Shown: positions 36,560-45,536 of the stretch, in pieces | Layout: each line of letters begins with the position of its first letter | Position numbering within the stretch: the stretch's first letter is position 1 | DNA from: Flavobacterium sp. | Lineage (GTDB): Bacteria > Bacteroidota > Bacteroidia > Flavobacteriales > Flavobacteriaceae | Reading direction: 5' to 3' | Length of the DNA: 64,000 bases | Assembly (NCBI GenBank): GCA_023251135.1 | Contig: JAHEZJ010000001.1 | Coordinates: forward strand, 95,047-159,046 | Position numbers and translations under genes: made by a program | The notes under the pieces: generated by a model | Told to the model about the DNA's origin: nothing | Database searches by the model: none | Seen by the model: only the letters and a program-made list of their open reading frames with translations

Positions 36560-36618
36560 CAAAAATGATCTTCTAAAATTGACCGTAATGGATTACGCTC
36601 AATCAATTCTTTTAAACC

Positions 36619-37446
36619 ATGCAGATTTCACCATCAGAAGAATTATCGCCTTATATTAAACATTATCTTTTTTTAGATCATAATGAAATGGCTGTACAAA
36701 AACTTCGCCTGTTTTCTGATGGTAATACGGGCATTGTATTTTCGTTAAAAGGCAAGCTCAGTTCTGATTTTAATGATTGCGGAGTACACAACCACTTACC
36801 TGATTCTTTTTTATACGGACAACTTACCGGATTTAAAGACATTTATTCGGATAGTGAAATCAATTTAGTGATTGTTGTTTTTCAGCCAAACGGGATTCAC
36901 CAATTGCTTGGAATTCCGGCTTATGAGTTTCTGGATGCGATAATCTCTATTGATGACATTTTTGACCAGAACGGTTTAATTCTTCAGGAAAAACTATCCG
37001 GACACTATACGATTCCAAAGAAAGTTGAACTACTAAATCATTTTTTCAGTACCTATATTTCGAACAAAAAGGGTTCTCACCAATTAATCGTAGAAAGTTC
37101 GATTCGTTTCATTACTGCCCACCAAGGAAGTTTCAATGTAAAACAACTCGCTAAACATACCGGTTATACCGAAAGGCATCTGGAAAGGAAGTTCCAGGAA
37201 TCTATTGGATTAAATCCGAAGAAGTTTGGAAACATTATAAAACTGCATTATTTTTTAAAGTTATTAAAAGACAAAGCTGCCGATACCAATCTCACGAGTC
37301 TTTGTTACAATGCCGGATTTTCGGATCAGTCTCATCTGATCAAAGAATTTAGGAAACATACCGGAATAACTCCAAAAGAATACCTGAACAATACCGGAAA
37401 ATTAACCAATAATCTTCTCAAAACCGCTCCGCCTATTGTTTTCTAA
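36619..37446 (+). CDS. AraC family transcriptional regulator
   Basis: This 275-residue protein has an N-terminal sensing domain of the DUF6597 type (SPSEELSPYIKHYLFLDH) and a C-terminal double helix-turn-helix: FNVKQLAKHTGYTERHLERK and the second helix around SLCYNAGFSDQSHLIKEFRK, HTGITPKEY. It lies 70 bases upstream of, and in line with, the nitrilase-type gene, which it may control. Confidence 0.9.
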   Translation: MQISPSEELSPYIKHYLFLDHNEMAVQKLRLFSDGNTGIVFSLKGKLSSDFNDCGVHNHLPDSFLYGQLTGFKDIYSDSEINLVIVVFQPNGIHQLLGIPAYEFLDAIISIDDIFDQNGLILQEKLSGHYTIPKKVELLNHFFSTYISNKKGSHQLIVESSIRFITAHQGSFNVKQLAKHTGYTERHLERKFQESIGLNPKKFGNIIKLHYFLKLLKDKAADTNLTSLCYNAGFSDQSHLIKEFRKHTGITPKEYLNNTGKLTNNLLKTAPPIVF

Positions 37447-37515
37447 AATGTCGGTTTTGTACAATTTCTAAAATAAGACTAGTGCTACTTTTGTCTCAAA
37501 TCAATAGTATGTATT

Positions 37516-38475
37516 ATGAAAAATCTAAAAATAGCCTCCGCTCAGTTCGAGAATAAAAGTGGTGACAAAACGTATAATTTAGCTGTAATTGAAAAACTTT
37601 CGCAACAGGCAGCGAGCCAGGGTTGCGATGTTATTTCGTTTCACGAGTGCTCTGTAACCGGCTATACTTTTGCACGACATTTATCAAAAGAACAAATGTT
37701 AAACCTCGCAGAATTAATTCCGAGTGGGGAAAGCATCGTGAAATTGACTGAAATTGCCCGAAACAATAACATTGTAATTCTGGCGGGTCTTTTTGAAAAA
37801 GACGAGGATGATAACTTATTCAAAGCTTATGTGTGTGTCGACCAAAACGGTTTAGTTGCCAAATACCGAAAACTGCATCCGTTTATAAACCCATACCTCA
37901 CTCCGGGAGATCGTTATTGTATTTTTGAAATTAAAGGCTGGAAATGTGGAATTTTAATTTGTTACGACAACAACATTATCGAAAATGTTCGTGCTACCAC
38001 TCTTTTAGGCGCAAAGATTATTTTCATGCCGCATGTTACCATGTGTACGCCCTCTACCCGACCAGGTGCTGGTTTTGTTGCTCCGCAGCTGTGGGAAAAC
38101 CGCGAAGCCGATCCTACCTCTCTCCGACTGGAATTTGACGGAATGAAAGGCAGAGACTGGCTAATAAAATGGCTGCCGGCGAGAGCCTATGACAATGCTA
38201 TTTATGCTGTATTCTCGAACCCAATCGGTATGGACGACGATCAGCTGAAAAATGGCTGTTCTATGATTATTGATCCTTTTGGAGATGTTTTGGCCGAATG
38301 CCGCTCTTTTGATGACTCTTTTACAACCGCAATACTAACTCCTGAAAAATGTACTCAGGCTGGTGGCAATCGTTACATAAAAGCAAGAAGGCCAGAATTG
38401 TATCGGGATATTATTGGTCAGGAGCATCAATCCGAACAAAATGTGGTCTGGCTCGATGTTCCTAAAAAAAGTTAA
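37516..38475 (+). CDS. Carbon-nitrogen hydrolase (nitrilase superfamily)
   Basis: This 319-residue protein has the superfamily triad: Glu in SFHECSVTGYT (about residue 43), Lys in KYRKLHPF (about 117) and Cys in GILICYDNNI (about 153). Family members cleave amides, nitriles or carbamoyl groups. The RPGAGFVAPQLWENR insert around residue 187 is unusual among common amidases, and the substrate is unknown. It follows an AraC regulator. Confidence 0.88.
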   Translation: MKNLKIASAQFENKSGDKTYNLAVIEKLSQQAASQGCDVISFHECSVTGYTFARHLSKEQMLNLAELIPSGESIVKLTEIARNNNIVILAGLFEKDEDDNLFKAYVCVDQNGLVAKYRKLHPFINPYLTPGDRYCIFEIKGWKCGILICYDNNIIENVRATTLLGAKIIFMPHVTMCTPSTRPGAGFVAPQLWENREADPTSLRLEFDGMKGRDWLIKWLPARAYDNAIYAVFSNPIGMDDDQLKNGCSMIIDPFGDVLAECRSFDDSFTTAILTPEKCTQAGGNRYIKARRPELYRDIIGQEHQSEQNVVWLDVPKKS

Positions 38476-38555
38476 AACTGATGTTTCATGGGGCTTTACG
38501 CGGCTTAAAGATTTACCTTTGAAGAATTCATTAATCTACAGTACATCCCCCAATC

Positions 38556-39062
38556 ATGGAATTTTTTAAAACTACAAATAAAGATATCGATGCCGTTTTT
38601 GCTCTTTACAATGCGGCTACATCCTATCAAAAAACAGTCAACAACAAAAGCTGGAGAGGTTTTGAAAGGGCTCTTATAGAAAAAGAAATTGCCGAGAATC
38701 GTCATTTTATCATCAAAGAAGGAGATGAAGTAGCCTGTACCTTTGTTCTTACTTTTAACGATCTTATTATCTGGAAAGAAGCCAGTGCCGATCCTGCCGT
38801 TTATCTTCATCGAATTGCTACGAATCCAAAATTCAGAGGGCAATCGTATGTCAAAAAAATTATTGATTGGGCAAAAGAATACGCCAAAGAAAACAATAAA
38901 AAGTACATTCGTCTTGACACCCACAGCGGAAACGAAAGAATAAACAAGTATTACACCAGCTGTGGTTTTGAATACAAAGGTATCAGCACTATCGAATGGA
39001 CAAGTGAATTACCGGAACATTATAAAGAGGGTTCTTTTAGTTTGTTTGAGATTAAGCTGTAG
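38556..39062 (+). CDS. GNAT family N-acetyltransferase
   Basis: This 168-residue protein has the GNAT fold: the acetyl-CoA-binding motif A is LHRIATNPKFRGQSYVKKII (about residues 84-103), followed by KYIRLDTHSGNERINKYYTS and CGFEYKG in motif B. The substrate is unknown. It converges with the membrane protein gene on the minus strand, with only one base between them. Confidence 0.88.
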   Translation: MEFFKTTNKDIDAVFALYNAATSYQKTVNNKSWRGFERALIEKEIAENRHFIIKEGDEVACTFVLTFNDLIIWKEASADPAVYLHRIATNPKFRGQSYVKKIIDWAKEYAKENNKKYIRLDTHSGNERINKYYTSCGFEYKGISTIEWTSELPEHYKEGSFSLFEIKL

Positions 39063-39063
39063 T

Positions 39064-40083
39064 TTAGTTTTTAGATTTCCAGATAAAGCCATCTAAAATA
39101 TAGTGTGTAAATTGAGGTACGCTCAGAAGCGGCACTAATAGAAATTGCCATCCTGAAAAATCGAAATTACTTACCGTGATATTTTCATTCCAAACGAAAA
39201 ACTCCCAGAGAAATTCTTCTGAAAAAGCAATTAACACTAATATGCCAATGTAAATTAAAATGCCATTGTATCTCTTTAAATAAGCCAAAGCGCCTATTTC
39301 ATTGCTGGTCTTTCCATCAATTTCTTTAAAGTACACCAAAGCCATATAAGGAATTCCGTGTGAAACTACATTTAGCAAAGTAAAAATAAGGTCGTCGTTG
39401 AAGTAAACAATTCCAAAATACCACGAAAGTACAGTTCCCAAAATAATGCTATTTTTAGGGATATTAAAGAATTTAGTTTTAACGGAAACGATTGTGGTGC
39501 GAATAACGTAAAGAGATAGAATGGCACTATAAGCCCAAAACAAAATTTCTAAGATTGCTTGATTTTCAAAACGAAAGAATTCATTTTCAACAAACCAATT
39601 GAATTTTCTTTTAGAAGAAAAAAACCAAAACAGCATTGGGTAAACGGTAGCCGCATAAATCGTCAGGTTATCCATCCAGACAGAGACTCTCGTTTTCTCT
39701 TCCTTGCGTGCATACAATCGCATGAAACCATATTGCTGCCGAATAAAATGGAAAACAGCTACATAAGCCAGAAAAGACCAGAAAACTAAACTTCCGAAAG
39801 AGAATAAAACTAAGCCGGTAAGAAAACAAATAACAGGCAAAAGAATCAATCTTTTCCTGTCTTTCTGAAATTTACTTTTTACAAAATAGGTCTTAAATAA
39901 GGTGGCATAAACGTGTGCAACATCAATAAAAACAATTAGAAAAAGCCAGGTGTAAAACGAATAGTTATTTTCGATCGAAGTGATATAATTCTGAAAAACA
40001 AAAATGACTGCCAGCACAAAAAATGACGGACCAATGATAAACAGTGAGTCTGTTTTTGCTTTATGAATCCAGGGTTGTTCCAT
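39064..40083 (-). CDS. Multi-pass membrane protein, last gene of the polyamine-type operon
   Basis: This 339-residue protein has about eight or nine transmembrane segments, for example FVLAVIFVFQNYI, LLPVICFLTGLVLFSFGSLV and ILIYIGILVLIAF. A His/Arg-rich segment (FHFIRQQYGFMRLYARKEE) lies between helices around residue 120. I do not recognise a family. It overlaps the start region of the FAD oxidoreductase gene by 23 bases and is thus coupled to it. Confidence 0.75.
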   Translation of the reverse strand: MEQPWIHKAKTDSLFIIGPSFFVLAVIFVFQNYITSIENNYSFYTWLFLIVFIDVAHVYATLFKTYFVKSKFQKDRKRLILLPVICFLTGLVLFSFGSLVFWSFLAYVAVFHFIRQQYGFMRLYARKEEKTRVSVWMDNLTIYAATVYPMLFWFFSSKRKFNWFVENEFFRFENQAILEILFWAYSAILSLYVIRTTIVSVKTKFFNIPKNSIILGTVLSWYFGIVYFNDDLIFTLLNVVSHGIPYMALVYFKEIDGKTSNEIGALAYLKRYNGILIYIGILVLIAFSEEFLWEFFVWNENITVSNFDFSGWQFLLVPLLSVPQFTHYILDGFIWKSKN

Positions 40084-41692
40084 CTAAAATTTTATTTACT
40101 GCATTAATTCCCTGGTGAAAAGCTTCTTCAAAGATTGAAATTCCCGATAAATCAGAGTGAGCAAAATAGATTCGGTTTTCAATATTCTGTGAAGCCTTCT
40201 TTTTTGCGTCTCCAAAAATAAAATCAGGTACCGGAGAGATCATGCCGTGTCCCAGTAAAAAAACTTCCATTTCTTCGGTATCATTTTCAATATCCGGATG
40301 GGCAATTTTCAAATCATTAAAAACAACCTGTTTCCAATATTCTTTATCTTTTTTATAAATTTCTTTACGCATTTTCTTCAAATCCCCGGACGAAAAGCTA
40401 TAGTAATAGGTAATCACTTTTTTATCCTGTATCTGATTTAATGTCTGATGTTGCGCGTAAACATAACCTAAGCCTTTTGCTTCATAAATCACATTATCCC
40501 AGGAAAGCGGAAAACTTAAATTATCGGTCAAATTGTTTACAACTAAAGTCGCCAAAAGCCAGGGGGTATAATGAAACTGGTTTGTAAATTGTTTTCGGTC
40601 TTTGATGAGATATTGGTTTACAAACTGAGGTGTTGCCATAATAACTTTATCTGCTATTAGCTCTATAGAAGTCTTTTTGACATCATCAAATGCTTTAACA
40701 ACAACTTTATTTTTCTCGATTTTCACCTCGTAAACCAGATGATTTTTCAGTGTTTTTTGTGACGTGTATTTCTTAAGATGCTGTGCCAATCTCGCATTTC
40801 CTTCCGGCCATGTCAAAACACTATCGCTTTTTTCTGCGGATGCATCTTGTTTTCTTCCGGCAAAATAATGAATCCCTGCCCAGGCTGAAACAAAGGCAAT
40901 TCCCAATCCAAAATCGTCTTTACAACAATAATCAATATAATTAAACAAAGGCTCTGATTTGAAATTATGCTCTTCAAACCATTGCTGCATTGTAATTTTA
41001 TCCAATGCTCTTGTTTTTTCATTTTTAGAACAAAGAGAAACAGGTATATCGAATAAATACTTCTGATCTTCTCCTTTTGCAATTCGAAAGGCATCCATTT
41101 CTTTAAAGAAACGTTGAAATTCTTTATGTTCTTCCGAAGAGTTTCCTTCCTTTGGCACAACTCCTTCCTGCCAATTATTTTTATAAAACAACCGTTCATC
41201 CGGTGCAAAAGTCAATTGCAATTCATCAAAAACAGGAAGTCCGTTTTTATCGTAATCCAAAATAATTTTCTCTTCTTCAAGAAAACCCAGAAGTTCTTTA
41301 TCCTCGAAATTTGGAAGTGGCAAATAATGCGCTCCCAAAGGGTATTTCGAATATTTATTCTCCCCATTAGAGGAGTTCCCTCCCAAATGATCCGCCATTT
41401 CAATCAATAAAAAATCGGAGATTCCTTTTTTATGAAACTGACGTGCGGCACTCAAACCTGAGATTCCGCCACCAATAATTAAGTAAGGGATTTTTACTTG
41501 TTGTTGTGGTTTCGGAAAGTCTTTTATCCACAAACGATGCCCTAAAAGATGATTTGTTCCTGATAACCGAATCATCAGAACCGCTATTTTATCGGAGCAA
41601 AATTGTAAAAAAGGAATTAAAAGCAAAGATGCCGTAATTCCCTTTACGAAATTTCGTCTTCCTTTATTGCAATTTTCCCCATTCTTCATCAA
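40061..41692 (-). CDS. Tat-exported FAD-dependent oxidoreductase (amine-oxidase-like)
   Basis: This 543-residue flavoprotein begins with a twin-arginine signal (GRRNFVKGITASLLLIPFLQ, RR at 12-13). A FAD-binding Rossmann motif YLIIGGGISGLSAARQF follows at about residues 70-86, then LIEMADHLGGNSSN. The C-terminal part has a flavin-contact region near FAHSDLSGISIFEEAFHQG. Neighbouring AdoMet decarboxylase and spermidine-synthase-like genes make a polyamine-type amine a plausible substrate, but this is inference. It overlaps both neighbours by 20-30 bases. Confidence 0.8.
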   Translation of the reverse strand: MMKNGENCNKGRRNFVKGITASLLLIPFLQFCSDKIAVLMIRLSGTNHLLGHRLWIKDFPKPQQQVKIPYLIIGGGISGLSAARQFHKKGISDFLLIEMADHLGGNSSNGENKYSKYPLGAHYLPLPNFEDKELLGFLEEEKIILDYDKNGLPVFDELQLTFAPDERLFYKNNWQEGVVPKEGNSSEEHKEFQRFFKEMDAFRIAKGEDQKYLFDIPVSLCSKNEKTRALDKITMQQWFEEHNFKSEPLFNYIDYCCKDDFGLGIAFVSAWAGIHYFAGRKQDASAEKSDSVLTWPEGNARLAQHLKKYTSQKTLKNHLVYEVKIEKNKVVVKAFDDVKKTSIELIADKVIMATPQFVNQYLIKDRKQFTNQFHYTPWLLATLVVNNLTDNLSFPLSWDNVIYEAKGLGYVYAQHQTLNQIQDKKVITYYYSFSSGDLKKMRKEIYKKDKEYWKQVVFNDLKIAHPDIENDTEEMEVFLLGHGMISPVPDFIFGDAKKKASQNIENRIYFAHSDLSGISIFEEAFHQGINAVNKILDGTTLDS

Positions 41693-43196
41693 AATAGCGT
41701 ACTAAAATCTGGTTATCCAAACGATTGATTTCTATTTGATTCGAAATCATATCGTTGGTAAAATAATTGAATCTGTCAAATTGATAATTATAAAATTTCA
41801 ATCCCGGGCTTTTTCGTTTCACTTCATTAAAAGTGGTTCCAAAACCATTGATTGCAATGGTATACCCCCATTCTCCAAACGAAGGAACATAAGCGTGATA
41901 AGCATCAACCTGTGGAAAAACCTGCATCACTGTTTTATTGATACACCAAAATGATTTTGGAGCAAAATAAGGTGAAGTAGTCTGAATGACAACTGCTGCA
42001 TCGGGTTTTAAAATACTTTTTATAGTTTGATAAAAATTGAGAGAATACAATTTTCCCAGACTATAATTAGACGGATCGGGAAAATCTATAATCGCAACGT
42101 CAAACTTCTCGGTACAGCTTTTTGCCCAAATATAGGCATCGGTATTTACCACTGTAACTTTGGGATTGTTTAATGAATTTTGATTGAATTTCGTCAGGAC
42201 TGTGTTGGTTTTAAAAAGTCTGGTCATCCCTTCATCCAGATCGACTAAGGTTACTTTTTGGACTTCTTTGTATTTTAGGATTTCCCTAACTGCCAATCCG
42301 TCACCTCCTCCTAAAACCAAAACGTTTTTTACCTCTTTAGCCATTGACATTGCCGGATGAACTAAGGCTTCGTGGTACCTGTATTCATCTGCTGAACTAA
42401 ACTGGAGATTGTTGTTTAAATACAATCTGTAATCGCTTTTGTTGTGTGTTAAAACAATTCGCTGATAAGGTGTTGAGTTGGTATAAATTATATTTTCGCC
42501 ATATAATTTTCCTTCTGAATAAGATAATATTACATCTGAAAAAATAAAAACTGTAAGCAGAACTAAAAAGGAAAGAATCGCTTTTACTTTTAAGAAGTAA
42601 GGCTTTTTTAATTCTTTGGTAAGCAAAAAACACAATACAATGGCTATGCTGACATTGATCATTCCAAAGAAAAGAGAGGTTCCCATTATTCCTAATTTGG
42701 GAACTAAAACCAAAGGAAATAGTATCGAAGCCAGCAAAGCTCCGATATAATCGAAGGTAAAGACATTAGAAACCAAATCTTTGAATTCGACTTTGTCTTT
42801 TAAGATATTCATCAAAAGCGGGATCTCTAATCCGACCAAAAAACCTGTTACAAAAACAAACAGATACAATATGAATTGAAAGGATTCGACACTTTCGAAC
42901 AATAGAAATAAAACTACCGAACTCAAACCGCCTATCAAACCAACCAAAATCTCGATTTCGACAAATGTATTGAGTAGGTTTTTGTGAAAAAACTTTGAAA
43001 AAAAGGAGCCAATACCCATCGAAAACAGGTAAACTCCAATTATAAATGAAAATTGTTTTACGGAATCACCTAATAAATAACTTGCTAAAGTTCCTGCGAC
43101 AAGCTCATAAATAAGCCCGCAGGTTGCAATAATAAATACGGCAAACAGCAAAAGAAATTCAAACCTAAGAAACTTTTTACCCATGAATTGCTGCAC
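41664..43196 (-). CDS. Membrane-fused spermidine synthase-like aminopropyltransferase
   Basis: This 510-residue protein has seven or so transmembrane helices in residues 10-220 and a cytoplasmic spermidine-synthase domain after about 240. The catalytic half shows YQRIVLTHN, the SAM-type motif VLVLGGGDGLAVREILKY, VTLVDLDEGMT and VAIIDFPDPSNYSLGKLYS, where Asp is the expected catalytic base. It would transfer aminopropyl groups from decarboxylated AdoMet, supplied by the decarboxylase in the same operon. The acceptor may be membrane-linked or a polyamine. Confidence 0.87.
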   Translation of the reverse strand: MQQFMGKKFLRFEFLLLFAVFIIATCGLIYELVAGTLASYLLGDSVKQFSFIIGVYLFSMGIGSFFSKFFHKNLLNTFVEIEILVGLIGGLSSVVLFLLFESVESFQFILYLFVFVTGFLVGLEIPLLMNILKDKVEFKDLVSNVFTFDYIGALLASILFPLVLVPKLGIMGTSLFFGMINVSIAIVLCFLLTKELKKPYFLKVKAILSFLVLLTVFIFSDVILSYSEGKLYGENIIYTNSTPYQRIVLTHNKSDYRLYLNNNLQFSSADEYRYHEALVHPAMSMAKEVKNVLVLGGGDGLAVREILKYKEVQKVTLVDLDEGMTRLFKTNTVLTKFNQNSLNNPKVTVVNTDAYIWAKSCTEKFDVAIIDFPDPSNYSLGKLYSLNFYQTIKSILKPDAAVVIQTTSPYFAPKSFWCINKTVMQVFPQVDAYHAYVPSFGEWGYTIAINGFGTTFNEVKRKSPGLKFYNYQFDRFNYFTNDMISNQIEINRLDNQILVRYFDEEWGKLQ

Positions 43197-43392
43197 TAAT
43201 GATCATCGAAATCCCGATGATGAATGCAGCCAGAACAATTGCAACGGCAACATTATTTTTCTCCCCAACTTCTTTCCAGGTGTTTTCAGGAGTGATTTTT
43301 TCGATAATTAAATAAGCTGCCAATAAAATGATAATTCCTAAAAAAGAAAAAATGACTGAATTAACTACTGGTTGAACATGTATTAAATCCAT
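43177..43392 (-). CDS. DUF350 small membrane protein
   Basis: This 71-residue protein has two transmembrane helices (about residues 9-28 and 48-69), with ENTWKEVGEKNNVAVAIVLA between them. It matches one DUF350/YjfL repeat. DUF350 proteins are known companions of DUF4178 and polyamine-synthesis genes. It overlaps the next gene downstream by 20 bases. Confidence 0.78.
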   Translation of the reverse strand: MDLIHVQPVVNSVIFSFLGIIILLAAYLIIEKITPENTWKEVGEKNNVAVAIVLAAFIIGISMIISAAIHG

Positions 43393-43401
43393 AGTAAAGT
43401 G

Positions 43402-43581
43402 TTATTTGTGATAAAAACGGTTATAAGAAGTACGGCTTCCCGTTGACTTGTAATTTTCTGTGCTTTCACAGTCGCAAATTCGATTTCCTGCCATTGCAAA
43501 ATAAAGATAAACTCCAAAGCAAAAAAGTCCTATTGCTAGTGAAGCGGCATTATTAAATATAAAATCCGAAATTTTTTTCAT
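43402..43581 (-). CDS. 59-residue single-pass membrane protein in the polyamine-type operon
   Basis: A minus-strand frame from ATG at 43581 to TAA at 43402 encodes MKKISDFIFNNAASLAIGLF, then CFGVYLYFAMAGNRICDCES, then a polar tail ending in YNRFYHK. One transmembrane helix (about 13-32) is followed by a Cys-x-Cys pair and an extramembrane tail. It fits exactly between DUF4178 (six bases) and DUF350 (nine bases), strong support for a real gene. Function is unknown. Confidence 0.75.
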   Translation of the reverse strand: MKKISDFIFNNAASLAIGLFCFGVYLYFAMAGNRICDCESTENYKSTGSRTSYNRFYHK

Positions 43582-43587
43582 AACTGT

Positions 43588-44820
43588 TTATTCCTCATAG
43601 CGAGAATAAGAACTGTCTGCCCATCTCGCTTTTTCAAAATTATAATTAAAAAACCATATTATTAAGTAAATGATAATCATACCAATAACAACCATCCAGA
43701 CATTTCTGCTTGAAGGTTCATTCCAGACCACATTTACACGCATTTCGCTATTAATAACATCTTCTGGCGCTTTCATTGGTGTTATTAAAAGATGGTATTT
43801 GCCTGCTTTTACACCGCAAATATTAAATTCTTCAGAATTATTCCCTTCTGTCCAGGACTCACCATCAGTATAGCCGTGATAATATTCGATGTCTTTGTTT
43901 GCATAAATTTCATCATTGGTCACTTCATTTACTAAAGCGACATTCAGATTGGCCCATGAATTATCAACATCTGTAGAAACTTTAATGGTCAATGGTGCCG
44001 AACCTCCGTTCAGAATAAAAGCATCACTTGTAACTTCTTTATTATCAAATTCGGTAAACTTTATTGATTTAGAAAAAACATTCTGTTCGAATTGATCCTT
44101 ATAGATATACCAGTTGGCCGTAATGATCAGTAAAGCAATAAAGCAGAAAATAATTCCGGTATTTCTGAGATCAAATCCATAGGGCTGAACCATATTTGTA
44201 CCAGACTGATACGGTAAAGTAATGTTCTTAAAAGCCTTTTTTATTTCTCCTTTTTTAATGTATTCTCCGTAAAAAGCGGTTTCAACACCATTCATTCTTT
44301 CGACAGAAATCATATACGGTGGTCTTATGTACTCCACTAAATGAATATTCCTGTTCTGAGGCAATTCGAAGTCGAAAAATCCCTGAGCATTTATAATTGC
44401 AGCATCTGAATATTCAAAAATATTATAGTCTTTATTATCGTGTTCCAGAATTAAAGGATGCTTTTTTACCTCAAAAACCTCTTCCATTTGAGTTAGCAAA
44501 ATCCAATGTCCCTGAGAAAGTGAAAGATAAATAAATTCATTTTCATGATTTTGGAGTATAAACTCGGTCCACCTGTAATCAGGATGAACCCTTTTTACCA
44601 AAATGCCTGTAACTTTATATTCGCTTCCTTTTAAAAACCCCACATCGCCTATCGCTAAAGGGAAATCATTGATTGTCGTTTTATATTGCGATTTTCTGCG
44701 GAACAGTCCCTCTTTGTCGCGAGCATATAAACTCTGACATTGAGGACAGACAAAATTTACAACCTCAAAACCAACCTGTAATTCGGTTTCTGTATTACAA
44801 TCGTAACAAGGAATTTTCAT
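43588..44820 (-). CDS. DUF4178 domain membrane protein
   Basis: This 410-residue protein starts with a zinc-ribbon-like Cys pair set (CYDCNTETE and CPQCQSLY, residues 5-34). A DUF4178 region follows (DVGFLKGSEYKVTGILVKR, then YLSLSQGHWILL), and two transmembrane helices (about 227-243 and 375-397) flank a beta-sandwich-like part. It is the second gene of the operon and starts three bases after the AdoMet decarboxylase stop. Confidence 0.83.
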   Translation of the reverse strand: MKIPCYDCNTETELQVGFEVVNFVCPQCQSLYARDKEGLFRRKSQYKTTINDFPLAIGDVGFLKGSEYKVTGILVKRVHPDYRWTEFILQNHENEFIYLSLSQGHWILLTQMEEVFEVKKHPLILEHDNKDYNIFEYSDAAIINAQGFFDFELPQNRNIHLVEYIRPPYMISVERMNGVETAFYGEYIKKGEIKKAFKNITLPYQSGTNMVQPYGFDLRNTGIIFCFIALLIITANWYIYKDQFEQNVFSKSIKFTEFDNKEVTSDAFILNGGSAPLTIKVSTDVDNSWANLNVALVNEVTNDEIYANKDIEYYHGYTDGESWTEGNNSEEFNICGVKAGKYHLLITPMKAPEDVINSEMRVNVVWNEPSSRNVWMVVIGMIIIYLIIWFFNYNFEKARWADSSYSRYEE

Positions 44821-44823
44821 ATA

Positions 44824-45186
44824 CTAACGGTTAATTTCAAAATCTTTAATAATTTTTCCTTCAAAATAGCTAATGTAATCTGCCATCACATCTTTAACTT
44901 TCTGCGAGTTATCCTGAAGATAGTTACACAAATAAACATCCAGCGTTAATTGGTTGTATTCGGGCCAGGTGTGTATGCAGATATGCGATTCTTTTAAACA
45001 GAATGAAATTGTAAAACTATTGTTGTCAAAATTGTGTACAATCACTCCGACCTTCTCCAATCCATACTTTTCTAAAATAGAATGAGTTACAGAGACAAAG
45101 CCCTGACTATTGGTTAATTTCGAAATTTCGTCGACATGTAGTGTTACCAGTTTGTGAAGACCTGGTGAATAGGGAGGTAAATCCAT
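44824..45186 (-). CDS. speD: S-adenosylmethionine decarboxylase proenzyme (bacterial short form)
   Basis: This 120-residue proenzyme self-cleaves to form a pyruvoyl group and makes decarboxylated AdoMet, the aminopropyl donor. The cleavage site E66-S67-H68 lies in KESHICIHTWPEY, with His72 and Cys87 (VYLCN) as expected processing residues. Length fits the short bacterial class (SpeH type). It is the first gene of a seven-gene operon with the spermidine-synthase-like enzyme. Confidence 0.93.
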   Translation of the reverse strand: MDLPPYSPGLHKLVTLHVDEISKLTNSQGFVSVTHSILEKYGLEKVGVIVHNFDNNSFTISFCLKESHICIHTWPEYNQLTLDVYLCNYLQDNSQKVKDVMADYISYFEGKIIKDFEINR

Positions 45187-45211
45187 TAAAATAATATATT
45201 GACAGCGGCGC

Positions 45212-45219
45212 CAAATATA
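45212..45219 (-). promoter_or_regulatory. -7 box of the polyamine-type operon
   Basis: The minus strand reads TATATTTG followed by GCG, matching TAnnTTTG, 25 bases before the speD start. No good -33 box is seen. Confidence 0.5.
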
Positions 45220-45536
45220 TAATAATTTATTTAATAAAATAATCTAAAAAAACACTGAAAAGTATTCTCTAAAATGATAAAAATTGTTTGAGATTCTGAT
45301 CTCATTTTTTTATTCTCCTCTAAATCCATTCCGGACATAAGCTAAGTGTCAGAAATGGCATAACGAAAAATCCCGGCCTTACAAATTAACAATTTCAGAG
45401 CAATAGCCATCCAAACCACAGAAACCAACAGACTGTTTTTCAGTACAATATGATTTTTATCATGTATAAAGCGCTTTTTAATACCGAACTTGCAGCAGTT
45501 TAGTAAAGTTACTTAGCCCTTTAAAATAAATAGAAA
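45220..45536. other. Divergent intergenic region between speD and the phosphodiesterase gene
   Basis: About 320 bases with no supportable gene. It must hold the promoter of the phosphodiesterase gene (+). I see no named regulatory RNA or strong palindrome. Confidence 0.4.
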
